From assembly GCA_010909725.1 (NCBI GenBank), contig JAACMV010000024.1, positions 1,426,001 to 1,490,000 on the forward strand: DNA of 64,000 bases, read 5' to 3'. The notes beneath the pieces are model-generated. The model was not told where the DNA came from. It saw only the letters and a program-made list of their open reading frames with translations, and searched no databases. Below are positions 50,601 through 61,019 of this stretch, in pieces (the stretch's first letter is position 1; every line of letters starts with the position of its first letter). The DNA is from Picochlorum sp. 'celeri' (lineage: Eukaryota > Chlorophyta > Trebouxiophyceae). The position numbers and the translations under genes were made by a program.

Positions 50601-52000
50601 GCAGACAGTCGTCCTGACTGGAAAGCACTCCAATTGGGCACTGCTTGTCCCAATGCAAACCCACCAATAAGGGCTGAAAGCAGTACATTCACAACATCCC
50701 CTCCGGTGTATCCATTTGGACCAACTTGCGTGGCGCCATACCACATTGCCAAGGCATATCCACAGTATGCCGTGCACATGGTCATTCCAATCGTCAGTCC
50801 ATTGAATATTCCCTGCTTGGTGCCCACCTGTTCAGGGAATTTCAATGCCTCATCATATGCGTTGATCGTTCGCTCCTGCCCATTAAACGCAAAAACTGTT
50901 CTTATGCTTCCAAGAGCTTGTTCGGCAATCGAACTCGCACCAGAGTCCGCTTTACTCGATTTGGCATTTATGCGTGCAACAGCAGAACTTGCAAAATACC
51001 CTGTAATAACCAGCACAGGCATGAATGCCAGCATGACAAGCGTCATATCCCATCCTTTGGTAAATGCAATAATAATACCAGATATGGCTGTCGACATGAA
51101 GAACAGAAACATGGACAATTTTTCCCCAACTGCTTTTTGCACTTTTTGGCAGTCATCTGTAAGACCCTGCAGGAGAACACCAGACGTCCCACTCGTATCA
51201 AAGTATGCAATATCCTGCCCCAAGACTTTCCTGAGGTATTTTTCCCTCAACCTATTTGCCTGTCTGACCGAGCTATATCCCAGGAAGTAGACTTGCAGGA
51301 ATGCAGCAACCATGCCTCCAACACCCAAATACATAAATTTGGGAACAGTATTCTTGACACTGGCACTCAAAGCATCAGGATCTTGCCTGATGTAATAATT
51401 GATTGCGATATCATCCAATATATCGCCGAATATGATGGTGAATACGGGGAAAACTACTCCGTTTCCCAATGCACCAATGATTCCAAGGATTTGAGCAATC
51501 ACATCAAACCTATCCATGTGCTCGTACAAGCGATAGAAAGGCACAGGCTCAATATCATCGTCCTCTTCTTTCTTTTCATCTCCTGGCCTTTGGAACAATC
51601 GCCACCTACGTCGATGAGAGCGTGAGTCTTGATTTTGCTCGTGTTGGACAATGCTCTTGTCATCATTCTTTCCGTCCACACTGCTGGACTGTTTACTATT
51701 CGGGCTGATATCCTTTCCACTCTCTTGATCATCTACAAGAGAAGGAATATCACCCGCATTCATCTCTTGAGCAGCAGTATCCCGACCTCCATTCTGATGT
51801 GAAACCTCCAACACCTGCTCTGCTCGTTCTATAGCACTGCCAACAACTACACTGACAAAGTGATGGCTCGGCCCTGGCGCCATGTCCTTCTGCTGATGTC
51901 GTGCTTTATCAGATAATCCAGGACTGTACACTTCTATCGGAGATCCGAGAGATCCGTCCAAAACACCGCTATCAACAGTGTCTAGGTCAGCAGCCATCAT
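47620..52000 (-). CDS. ABCB (P-glycoprotein/MDR-like) full transporter, copy B, two apparent +1 frameshifts
   Basis: Start ATG 52000; intron 49017-48944 (74 nt, GTATGT...CAG); stop at 47620. About 1,430 residues if the frame is continuous: a 150-residue acidic leader, TMD1 (six helices; [31 protein letters not shown]), NBD1 ([33 protein letters not shown]), a charged linker, TMD2, NBD2. Two extra bases break the frame: a G in the G-run near 50350-50354 (five Gs; copy A has four) and an A near 47824-47826 (copy A lacks it). Both lie inside the blocks shared almost perfectly with copy A. The membrane domains are complete. Substrate unknown; plasma-membrane or plastid/vacuole exporter. The intron site is not shared with copy A. 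Confidence 0.85.
47642..48361 (-). repeat. NBD2 block of copy B, nearly identical to 43170-43891
   Basis: Partner of the copy A NBD2 block. The extra A in AACAAACACG (copy A: AACAACACG) lies here. Confidence 0.9.
49802..50573 (-). repeat. NBD1 block of copy B, nearly identical to 45326-46094
   Basis: Partner of the copy A NBD1 block. It contains the extra G of the G-run near 50350. Confidence 0.9.
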
Positions 52001-52588
52001 GTATCACTGTCACAAAGGTGATCAGTCAATCCTGCACGATCCCACGATTCCGTATCAGCATGTACCGAAAAGGCCACGACCAAATGCTCTAGAGGAAAGA
52101 AGCGACATTCTTTGCCTGATAGAAACACAGCCAGGGGCGTAGTACAAAGAAGGCAGCACTGGTTGCACCACACTGACTGGCATCCAACGTGGCACCTCGC
52201 CCACCATAGCACAGTTAAAAAATATCACATCTACAGTAATAAATCACACAACGCACGCTTTTGGACAGAAAACAACGACTCTGTGGGTTGGTCGCACCCT
52301 CAACAAACAGGGCTGTGGCGCGTCACCGAGTACAGACGCTCCGTGCCTATTTTTGTACTCTTGTGTTTTTTCTAGAGTCTATGACAATCTCTACCATGTA
52401 ATAAATTGTCAACAAATGCGATAGACGATGTATTCTAGAAGAGAATGTATATTTCCGTAGAAGACAGCCTGCTGTCGAATATCAACTGACCTCGTCCTAT
52501 CGAACTCGTGATCAGACGACCCATCTGAGAATTTGTTGGCAGGGCATTGCATGAAGGCAAATGGAATGAAGGTGCATGTTCATCACGA
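52001..52588. other. intergenic region
   Basis: About 590 bases upstream of ABCB copy B and downstream of the FkbM gene (both leftward). A rightward frame at 52112-52375 starts at TTG and carries no motif. No RNA gene seen. Confidence 0.45.
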
Positions 52589-53935
52589 TTACAACGTCTC
52601 TTCCATGGTAAAATATAAATTAGTGAGATGTTCATTCTTTCTAGAGAATGCACGCCTGATCGTCCTCTTTGACAGAACAGGTGAATCAAAGCTGCCATTG
52701 CGCAAAGAATATCCAAAAGACTGTATTTGATGAATGAAATCTAACGAACTCGTATTCGTAGCTGCTTTCAATGGAGGAGGGTTGAGTTCTGTCACGAAAT
52801 ACCGAGGTTTGGTTGTGTTGAAAAACCTGCGTCCACCTTGAATCACCCATGGCTCAAAGCCCTCTGTGTCCATCTTCACGGCCCCAACCTTGCCTGTCAA
52901 GTTTGCCATGGTCGTGCGGTCTAGAACATCATCTAACCGAACTATATCAAGCTGTTGACGCCATACAAGAAAGGCGAATGGTGGCTTTTTTGACGGTCCG
53001 CATGCTACAGCTCCGTCCAAAATATTCTGTGGGTCACTGAACATCTGGCACGTTGCCTTGTCCTTTCCCAGAGCAGTATTAAATATAGCTATTGACTCGA
53101 TGAGCTGTGGATTCGCGCATAGAGACATACGCAAGGCTTCTTGATTTACCTGCAGTGCTTCAAATGCCAGCACTTGGAAACCCATCATGGCAATGGCAAA
53201 GGAAAATGTTCCAATATTTGCACCAATGTCAACAAAGTACACTTCTGATCGTGACAGCCCTTGAGACTCAGCGAATGCGTCCAATTTATAAATGATCGAT
53301 TGTATTTCTCCACCTTCCCATTGCCCATACTCGTGTAAGGAATGACTCACAATGTCAGCCATTCCATTCTCATTGAAGGACTGTAGTGCATACAATGAGT
53401 ACTGCTCAAATCCATCCATAGACCAGATGGAATCAATCCTCTCCAGTACAGCAACCGATGCGTTACCATTGCTGCTGACATTAACAGGGACAATACGCGG
53501 CACTTCATCGCCCATCTTGGAGCAGAATTTCTTCTGTTTCTCTATACGTGTTTTGAAGACATGGCGCAGTGTGCCTTCTTTGTGCCTATCCCTTCCTTCA
53601 CCTTGCATGAACCAGTCATCATAGTCATCCCCACGCACCGTCATAAGCGACGTTTCATCGCCTTCGGGTGAGGATAATGGTATCATGGCCTGTCGTATCG
53701 GTGAAGGCGTCATCATCACTGGAGCAATTTCATGCACAACAGCTGATGATGAAACCAAGTTTCCATGGAAGAATGGGGAGAACGCTATCACAACCATCAC
53801 TGCAATCAATAGAGATGTCACAATACTGATGTATCGATACCGAGATGCTCTTCCATGCTTCAAATTTATGCCTCCACTCACGGCGGTGGAGGTTGGTGAG
53901 GAACCCTGCCTGGCTGACGGGTGTTGAATGACCAT
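52589..53935 (-). CDS. FkbM-family methyltransferase, single-pass membrane protein
   Basis: A 448-residue protein. Residues about 34-56 are a signal-anchor (YISIVTSLLIAVMVVIAF), so a type II membrane protein with a lumenal domain is likely. The methyltransferase part starts near residue 230: YFVDIGANIGTFSFAIAMMGFQVLAFEALQVNQEAL (SAM motif I), IFNTALGKDKATCQMF, VRLDDVLD, and VGAVKMDTEGFEPWVIQGGRRFF, the usual FkbM C-terminal motif. Members O-methylate sugars or polyketides; in algae the membrane-bound forms may methylate glycans in the Golgi. Substrate inferred only in general terms. Confidence 0.88.
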   Translation of the reverse strand: MVIQHPSARQGSSPTSTAVSGGINLKHGRASRYRYISIVTSLLIAVMVVIAFSPFFHGNLVSSSAVVHEIAPVMMTPSPIRQAMIPLSSPEGDETSLMTVRGDDYDDWFMQGEGRDRHKEGTLRHVFKTRIEKQKKFCSKMGDEVPRIVPVNVSSNGNASVAVLERIDSIWSMDGFEQYSLYALQSFNENGMADIVSHSLHEYGQWEGGEIQSIIYKLDAFAESQGLSRSEVYFVDIGANIGTFSFAIAMMGFQVLAFEALQVNQEALRMSLCANPQLIESIAIFNTALGKDKATCQMFSDPQNILDGAVACGPSKKPPFAFLVWRQQLDIVRLDDVLDRTTMANLTGKVGAVKMDTEGFEPWVIQGGRRFFNTTKPRYFVTELNPPPLKAATNTSSLDFIHQIQSFGYSLRNGSFDSPVLSKRTIRRAFSRKNEHLTNLYFTMEETL

Positions 53936-54439
53936 TTATTGCCGATACAATCTCTGAAAAAGGTTCATATTTTATTTCAAAATGATTTACTCTCTTCTTC
54001 GTCTTCCTTTCAGTCCGAATGCCTCATAAAACGAAACAATATAGGAAATCTTTTCTTCTCTCTAATTGTATCTCAGCCTTTATCCACAGCGACGCAGGGA
54101 TACGAATACCAATTATCTATAGGTAGTGAAAATAGCAAAAATAATAGCATACAGAATATCCAAAGCGACGTACGGCATTCGAATGCAGGAAGTCGTCGTA
54201 ATTAAATGTTTATATTAAATACAGCACATGTGGAAGAAAGCAGACATGCGAGCATACCTGCAAAGGCTGGTTCATGAATGAATATAACTGACAATATAGC
54301 AGAAGTACACGAGGCCAGCACGGAAAGAACGTGCGTGTTCTGTGTGGGTAGCCAAAGGCTATTTCGTACACTGGCATAAACCCAAGTTGGGTATGTCGAG
54401 GGATCCCATCTGGTTGAGAATGAGTATGCCTGATTTAAA
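53936..54439. other. divergent promoter region
   Basis: About 500 bases between the leftward FkbM gene and the rightward TBC gene. No motif or gene seen. Confidence 0.45.
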
Positions 54440-55588
54440 ATGAAAAAGAACCGGAGTAGGCGACGCGATGATGGAGCAAAGGAGAATGAGACGGTTCGGT
54501 TGGCGAACGAATACCTTGTCCGAGGGGACGTTGTCTCCCTGAGAAAGCTCGCCGCAGTGCGTGGTCTAGTCTCCCATTCTCTGAGGAAGAGGGCATGGCC
54601 TTTCATGCTTGGTGCTGAAACGACGGATGTATATGAGGAAGGCACGGAAATAGCAAACAGTAAGAAGCCTCAGTACCAGTCCATGTCCTCCATGAGCCAT
54701 AAAGATGATGCTGTCGTTCGTGCTGATATGGAGCGGTCGTTGTGGAAGTTTACAAAAGGATGGAGCGAGGAAGAAAGGAATGAAGAAAGGAAACGGTTGG
54801 CTCGTGTGGTGAATGCGTCTGTACGAGGGAATGAAACTGGTGTGTTTTACTACCAAGGACTGCATGATGTTGCATCTGTCCTGTTGCTTGTATGCGGGGA
54901 GGGTGCGGCCCATGGGATGCTGGAAAAGCTCGTATCGTGTCACCTAAGGGATTGTACGCGAGCAACAATCGACCCCGCGATTCAAACTCTACGACTCTTA
55001 TATCCATTGCTGGAGCATGCAGACAAAGACTTGTACAACTTCATCAAGTCTTTGAATGAGCCAGCACTCGATGTACCATACTTTGCTCTCAGTTGGTATA
55101 TGACGTGGTTTTCTCATGATGTGGAGACTGTGGAACAGAGTGCTCGATTATTCGATGTGTTCATTGCATCACACCCCCTCATGCCTCTGTATGTTGCAGT
55201 CCACGTCCTGGTGGGAGCTCGAGACGACATTATGTCTCGCTTTTCTCAGCATGAGGGTGATCTCGTATACTCATATCTAAATAAACTGCCCATCCTGGGG
55301 CCGGGAAGGCCAGACGTGGATCAGCTGGCGCAGCGAGCAGTGGGCCTGTACAGGGAGTTCCCGCCATCCAGAATCACCTCATCCTCTGTGATGAAGGGAA
55401 AGCGCCAGATAATGGCGACATGCAGCATCCCATTCGCCACGTTACGACAAGGCAGATGGTATATAGACGAGCGCCGTGACCATCGCGGCATAGAGTCGCA
55501 CACCTTGCGATCAAAACTGCAGACGATAGCCATTGGTGCCATCCTCACAGGTATTGCAGGTGCAGCCATGCTCTTCAACACGCACTAA
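54440..55588 (+). CDS. TBC-domain RabGAP, TBC1D20/Gyp8-like, tail-anchored
   Basis: A 382-residue protein. The TBC domain (about 40-320) includes LVSHSLRKRAWPFMLG, a QGLHDVASVLLLVCGE block (YYQG-H-D as in TBC1D20), LVSCHLRDCTRATIDP, FALSWYMTWFSHDVE and SARLFDVFIASHPLMPLYVAV. The end IAIGAILTGIAGAAMLF is a C-terminal membrane anchor. TBC1D20 and yeast Gyp8 are ER GAPs for Rab1/Ypt1 that limit ER-to-Golgi traffic. The Arg finger in TBC1D20 lies in an IXXDXXR motif; here DMERSLWKFTKG takes that place, with an Arg present, so activity is plausible. A link with NSF in the same window is only topical. Confidence 0.87.
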   Translation: MKKNRSRRRDDGAKENETVRLANEYLVRGDVVSLRKLAAVRGLVSHSLRKRAWPFMLGAETTDVYEEGTEIANSKKPQYQSMSSMSHKDDAVVRADMERSLWKFTKGWSEEERNEERKRLARVVNASVRGNETGVFYYQGLHDVASVLLLVCGEGAAHGMLEKLVSCHLRDCTRATIDPAIQTLRLLYPLLEHADKDLYNFIKSLNEPALDVPYFALSWYMTWFSHDVETVEQSARLFDVFIASHPLMPLYVAVHVLVGARDDIMSRFSQHEGDLVYSYLNKLPILGPGRPDVDQLAQRAVGLYREFPPSRITSSSVMKGKRQIMATCSIPFATLRQGRWYIDERRDHRGIESHTLRSKLQTIAIGAILTGIAGAAMLFNTH

Positions 55589-55673
55589 CCCTACCTACTT
55601 TTTCAATGTTCTTCTTCTGCTTATTATTACAATATTGCAATAGTGTATATCATGCATGAATTGAGAAAATCGA

Positions 55674-56093
55674 TCAGCTGCTCTTATTAAATCCAAGCCC
55701 CTTCTCCTCTGCATATCTTTCCATAAACCTCATAAACCTATCCCACTCAAACGCACTACGCATCACAAGTTTTGCTTCAATCGCACTAGGCTTGCCATTC
55801 AAAAACTTGGCCTGCACCTCCACTGTCTGAATTGTACCCTCATCATCGTTCATGTACAACCCTGTAATGTCTCCCAGCTCGCTGCTTGCCCCAAACACAG
55901 ATGGATTCTCAAACACAAACGTGGCCGTCCCGCTCGACCCATCCCTGCTACGGGTCAACTTGACATCAGGGATCGTTGGCTCCTCCACTCCTTTGATAAA
56001 CTCCAGGGTCGCAGCCTCAGCAACCAGCAATGACGCCTTCTTGTGGTGACTCGTTCTCACAGGAGCACCCACAAAGGTCTGACGACCTTGCAT
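55674..56093 (-). CDS. psb28: photosystem II assembly protein Psb28
   Basis: A 139-residue protein. After about 25 residues of short transit-like sequence comes the Psb28 core: ATLEFIKGVEEPTIPDVKLTRSRDGSSGTATFVFENPSVFG, DITGLYMNDDEGTIQTVEVQAKFLNGKPSAIEAKLVMRSAFEWDRFMRFMERYAEEKGLGF. Psb28 binds CP47 and cytochrome b559 in assembly intermediates of photosystem II and is absent from mature complexes. The leader is short for a chloroplast transit peptide, so an upstream exon may be missing. The gene lies between a TBC gene (convergent) and a hairpin-containing spacer. Confidence 0.97.
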   Translation of the reverse strand: MQGRQTFVGAPVRTSHHKKASLLVAEAATLEFIKGVEEPTIPDVKLTRSRDGSSGTATFVFENPSVFGASSELGDITGLYMNDDEGTIQTVEVQAKFLNGKPSAIEAKLVMRSAFEWDRFMRFMERYAEEKGLGFNKSS

Positions 56094-56628
56094 TCTTAAC
56101 GCTTGCTCCCAGACACAGAGGTCGTGGATGAAACGACTGCATCATATGCAAATTTTGAACATGGTGAGATCTATGATTGCAGAATGTGAAAACGAGTGAC
56201 GTCGTCGAGAGGGCCTGCAGCCACAGGAATGTTGTTCACGCACCAGAGGTCTTCATTGATATCATTGACACTGATTCAGTTTTATTCAAATGTTTTTCTG
56301 TATTAATATAGAAAATGCGTGGCCGTGCCAGGTCCAACTACTGTTGATCACGCCGTGGCTCTGATCATTGCCAGATCTTGAGATCTTACACGAGATCTGA
56401 AGATCTGGCAGCATCCATCGAGGCTATTGTTGTGGCATGGCCATGGCTCGATCTGTATCGCATACTCAACATTTTTGTATGAATAATTCATTGGTTTCGA
56501 ATCGTCCCTGTATACGGACGAGTATGCCAGTGGTGTCGTTTGAGATTTAATTTTCAAAAACACGTTGCTTCGTCGTCACACCGTATCCTAGTATTGTTGA
56601 ATTTCATTTTTGAGCGAAAAACATTCAG
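56094..56628. other. intergenic region holding a long hairpin
   Basis: About 535 bases between the divergent Psb28 gene and the broken gene to the right. Its notable feature is the hairpin at 56369-56410. No protein frame is supported. Confidence 0.5.
56369..56410. repeat. 18-bp near-perfect inverted repeat (hairpin)
   Basis: Left arm TGCCAGATCTTGAGATCT and right arm AGATCTGAAGATCTGGCA pair over 18 bases with one mismatch around a six-base loop (TACACG). No T-tract follows, so it is not a bacterial-type terminator. Could fold in RNA or serve as a protein-binding palindrome. Confidence 0.8.
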
Positions 56629-57858
56629 ATGAAAGGGATCTGGGATGTATACTGTGCATCCCGTGTGGTACAGATGGATGGGCCAGGGGTGCTGGGGTGT
56701 GTTGCGAGGGCCGACGAAACAGTTGGTGTCTTCTGCTTTGGTGGGCGCCTGTGGTATCTCGGGTGTAGAGTATGCTCTGGATGGGGGAGCGCATTGTCTC
56801 GTGTATAGATCTCCATATGATGATGAGGTATTGTATGGCGGTGCTGGCCTAGGTCAGCCAGAAGTGTACTATCGTCCTGTTGGGTTGGCTGCTATTCGAA
56901 TGATTGCAAGTCCATACAGTGTGGGGTTGACATTGGTGAGGAATATGTCGCTGTCGTGTTTGGGTGTCGCGCATGGGCATATTATATGCTGACTGAGGCA
57001 GAGGAAAGGGCGATTGAGAAGGGTGTGGCTGCAGAGGATGTGCCATTTCCATGGGAGGAGGTGCCCAAGGCTGTCGACGGGGTGTCATCAATAGTGGATT
57101 GGATATGGCAGTCTTGTCTGTGAGGAGTATGTTGGACTGGAGTATACAGCCTTCTTCTGATGGTCGCCATAGGATGTGTGTGGATTTGAAGAGGACGGCG
57201 CGAGAGGTGATATGTGATTCGAGTTCTTCGTTTTGGGAGAGGTTTACCAAGGTGTTGGGACTGGTTTGTTTTCAGAGATGACGTTGTTTGCATCCGAGTG
57301 GATTATTTCCTGTGTATTGGATTCTGTGAGAATCTTGGCACGAGATAATGTTGGAAGGAAGACGCAGAGGGTGGCTGTGAGGTGTGGCATGCATGGTGCT
57401 CGTTGTGTGTCCTTGTGGTTGGCCGTGTGTCTTGGGAACGGTATGGGAGCGAGTGCTCCTCGACTGCAGCCAGTCTGCATGCTGGCGTGTGCGAACGTGT
57501 CATCATTCTTAGTGACATGTTTTACGCGTCTCTGACAGCTCGCGTTGAAGATGCAGTGTTCAGCAAAGATGATGATGGTTCGGATGATGATGCTGGAGAA
57601 GACGGACAGAGTGATGATCAACCTTATTCTCCTCCTGCTGCAGCTTCCTCTTCGAGAGATATGTCTCAATATGGCCCCGAGTCTCCTGATATGACTCCTA
57701 TGCCGACCCAGGAGATTGACAAGTCCGTCATGATGGATGGGGATGAAGGTCAGACTGCAACACCACGTGATGATGGGCCAGCTGCTGCTTCAGTGACACA
57801 CGTTGTCTCGTCGAGAGGACCCAGATTGCCGCCACGGCGACGTCTTGTAAAGAAATAA
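56629..57858 (+). pseudogene. unrecognised protein gene with several frame changes
   Basis: Protein-like sequence runs rightward from ATG 56629 but changes frame about five times. Fragments: MKGIWDVYCASRVVQMDGPG, then EYALDGGAHCLVYRSPYDDE, VVFGCRAWAYYMLTEAEERA, AVLSVRSMLDWSIQPSSDG, EMTLFASEWIISCVLDSVRI, and an intact acidic, Ser/Pro-rich end from about 57520 ending PRLPPRRRLVKK. Several shifts sit at G or T runs (near 56761, 56923, 57078, 57270), with both gains and losses. I do not recognise the family. It may be a decayed gene, or a real gene carrying uncorrected base errors. It ends 14 nt from the convergent helicase gene. Confidence 0.5.
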
Positions 57859-57871
57859 TGATAACATGCCA

Positions 57872-60711
57872 TTATAAATCTGATGGAAGACCGCCCAGAA
57901 AATATCCCTGGTGGGCCTTTGCTCTAGACAGAATGAACTCAAATGATGGAATCCCCTTGCTCAGACTGTGAATGTTTCCTACAAGGAGGAGATGATGTTT
58001 GGCTCTCGTCAGGGCGACATTCAGTCTACATGCATCTGATGCAAATGAGGATGGCTTGGAGGTGGCCGTGGACAGATGATAATGTCCTTCTCAGCACCCT
58101 GAAATGAGTCTACAGTGGCAATGTGAATGCCATCAGCTTGGATGTGTGACACAGCCCTCACCCAGGGCGTCCACGTGGGCCTTATAAAATGCAATTACTC
58201 CTATAGAGTCTGGAGAACATACCGTGTCCTAGTAATTTCTGTATTATAGATGCCACTGCCCGTGCTTCCATATCATTGTAAATACTGCGGTGGGAATAGC
58301 TTTCCTGGCCCAACATGATATCAACAACAGACACAGCTGGCAAAATATTTGCAGTGGTGGCCGTTGCAGAGGTGTTATTCCATCTAAGAGTTTATTCTCA
58401 TAGAAGAATTTATTGGATACGCATGCAATGTCTGGATGGCATCGATACTGTGTTCTCAATAGATGGGGTGTGTGACCCAAATCAGTCAGCCTGACAAATA
58501 ATGGCCTGGCAACACTGTGACCTTCGCGCACGTGTTCTGGTGAACATACCACAGGAGGCAGCTGATTTGGATCACCTGCAGCAATAACATACTTGCATTT
58601 GGATCGGATAATGGGCGCCAAGGATAAGGGTTCCGTTAGCTGAGATGCCTCATCAAGGATGAGGATGTCAAATGTTTGGTCTTCGAGGATTGACAGAGCT
58701 GTCGAAACGCATGTCACACCTACGATGGGACATGTTTTCAGCATCTTTTTTCTTTTCCGATCCGATCCGCGCTCTGCTTCTGCAATTTCAGCCTGAAGTT
58801 TCCTGAGAACTTGTCCAGATGCAGCCTTGGCCATTTCCTTGAGCTCTCCTAATGCTGTATTGTGAGACTTTGATTCTGATGCGTGAATGGAGTACTCCAG
58901 TATCTCGTGATGTATTTTTTTAAGTGCACCCACGCGAAGGAAATCAGAGGACACCACTCCGCATGAGCCCGATCAGCACTCTGTCCACAGCAATATTGGT
59001 GTGCGAGCAGACAAGAACCCTAGCATTTGACAGACCACCCGTCGACTCCTTCGATCGCCTGAGCGCAAGAATTAAATGTAATATTGAAACCATGAGCTGA
59101 CTTTTCCCGCTCCCAAATGGTCCATGCACTAAGCAGATGGGCTGGTATGCTGGTTGCCTATGCCACCTGGCTACATGGCTGAGCACCTCCAGTTGGTGCG
59201 TGTTCAGATTAAATGTCGTGCTCACCTGCTTGAACTCTTCCATTGGACCCTCAGATTCTTCACTATCTGTCACATCTGACCTATTCAATTGCAGCAGATG
59301 TGACACCATTGGTGCTGTCATAGACTGTTGATCGCCCAACAGGGATAGCAAGCCAAGTTCAATACTCGCCTCTGGTCCTTGAATGGCATACACTCTGGCA
59401 GATTTACCCATCTGGAGTGGTCTCCTCGATATAAACTCCACCTCAAATCTGCATATATAGAAAATAGTCAGCCTTCAATCCATATACTTTAAAAAAACTT
59501 CATGCAACATGAAAACATACTTTCCATCCTTATTTGGGGCCATGCCACACAGATTTTACAAAACACGTCCACACACTCTGACCCTTTTTGAATCCAAACG
59601 CGGGGGAATTGGACAATATCCATACATCCGATTTATGATACGACGAAGCTTTTCCTCTGAATTCACCGAGAATCAGATACACCTGCTCCTTCTTTGTTTC
59701 TTGTTCACTGCAATCCTCTTCTTCCTCTTCATGCGCACGCCGTTTATTCTTTTTCGCCCTTGAAAAATACTCTTTATTATTATTATTGCTGTTTCTATAT
59801 ATTTTGATCTGGCATTCTCCATGATATGGGATTCTGGCCTTGCGACACAGGGTGTCCACTTCTGCATGACCCAGCATGTTTGAACTACCTGAAAAGGCAT
59901 CATACAGGTCTGTAAACGTGTTTGCAATCATTTTCAAAAACACTTCCTCAATCATGGATTTCTTCATGACATCCATATACTCAAGCGCTGAGGCGAATGC
60001 CGTGGGAACCTGAACATGCCTCACTGGATGCTTCACCTGCTCGACAGTAGGGCACACGAGATTGCAGTCGCCCTGCATGCAATCCATAGTAGCATTCTTT
60101 ACAGGTGACGCATGAGCACCTTTCATGCCAAAATTACTATTATTGCTGCTCTTCAAAATCTTCTTCACGGGCTTCTTCCACGCCGTCTCATGCACCACAC
60201 TGCCCAGCTTTTCTACAGCAGCATCCTCTTTGCAAAGGACATGTTCCTTCTTCTCTTTCGTCTCCTCCACCATTTTAGACGTATCTGATAGACCATGATC
60301 AACTTTCTTTACTGGAATCCCTAAAATCTCCAGCAGCTCCGAAGGTGTTCTTTTCCTTCTTGTTGTACTAGGCTCTACATGGTCATCCCTTGTGATGAGC
60401 GTCCGCGCATTCACCAGTCCGGAGCTCACCTTTGCAGGCTGCTGTACATCTTGATCCAGACACACATCATCCACTTGGACCAGATACGCTACCTTTCCAT
60501 CCGTGCCCATCACAAATGCCTCCCCTCCTCCCCTATCCAAGCTCACATCAACAGGCAGACTATCAATCCAAGCGAGCGTCTTCTTCCCCTCCTCATCCAT
60601 CAACTGACCCCTTCTCGTAGTTTTATCGACAATTAATTTCCCATCGATCCATTTCTTGTTCCTCTTTTTCCGCACGTCTTTTGTAAACGTCACCACCAGT
60701 TCAACCGACAT
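57872..60711 (-). pseudogene. ZGRF1-like SF1 helicase (DUF2439 plus UPF1-like helicase) with several frame changes
   Basis: ATG 60711 opens a DUF2439 domain (VELVVTFTKDVRKKRNKKW...KLIVDKTTRRGQLMDEEGKKT), as at the N-terminus of ZGRF1/Mte1 proteins. An intron 59520-59449 (72 nt, GTATGT...CAG) joins HGPNKDGK to FEVEFISRRPL if one A of the preceding A-run is extra. The helicase core follows: HGPFGSGKSQLM (motif I), DILILDEASQ (II), AAGDPNQLPPV (III), RTQYRCHP (IV), then, across at least four more frame changes, ATVDSFQGAEKDIII (V) and RLNVALTRAKHHLLLVGN (VI), stop at 57872. ZGRF1 helicases act in recombination and crosslink repair. All motifs are recoverable but the frame is not continuous. Confidence 0.68.
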
Positions 60712-61019
60712 GGCCGTTGTGGTTAAATAAATTGCCTTCCACCACCACACGGGATCAAAAACCTACCATTGGACATATAGTACACGTAGAAATTCGTCTC
60801 ATAATAGATTTGGCTTGAATCCTGCTTCTATCGAGCCAAGGGGCATGTTTGAATTCGTCTTAATTGTCTATTAAGGAATACATGAGTACGTGCATGGATC
60901 TGTGCCTACAGAGCACCTCAGTGCATGCATTATTTCCTCAATTTTTTTAATGATATGAAATTCATGCCAGAATTCTTGCGGTGAGGACTGAAGGCCTGGT
61001 TGAAAGGACATGCATTACC
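60712..61019. other. divergent promoter region
   Basis: About 310 bases between the leftward helicase gene and the rightward MnmE gene. A/T-rich; nothing else seen. Confidence 0.4.

Noticed and set aside
58190..58245. 14-nt intron (GTATGTTCTCCAG) in the ZGRF1-like helicase
   Set aside because: Far too short for splicing; a base insertion or deletion explains the frame change better.
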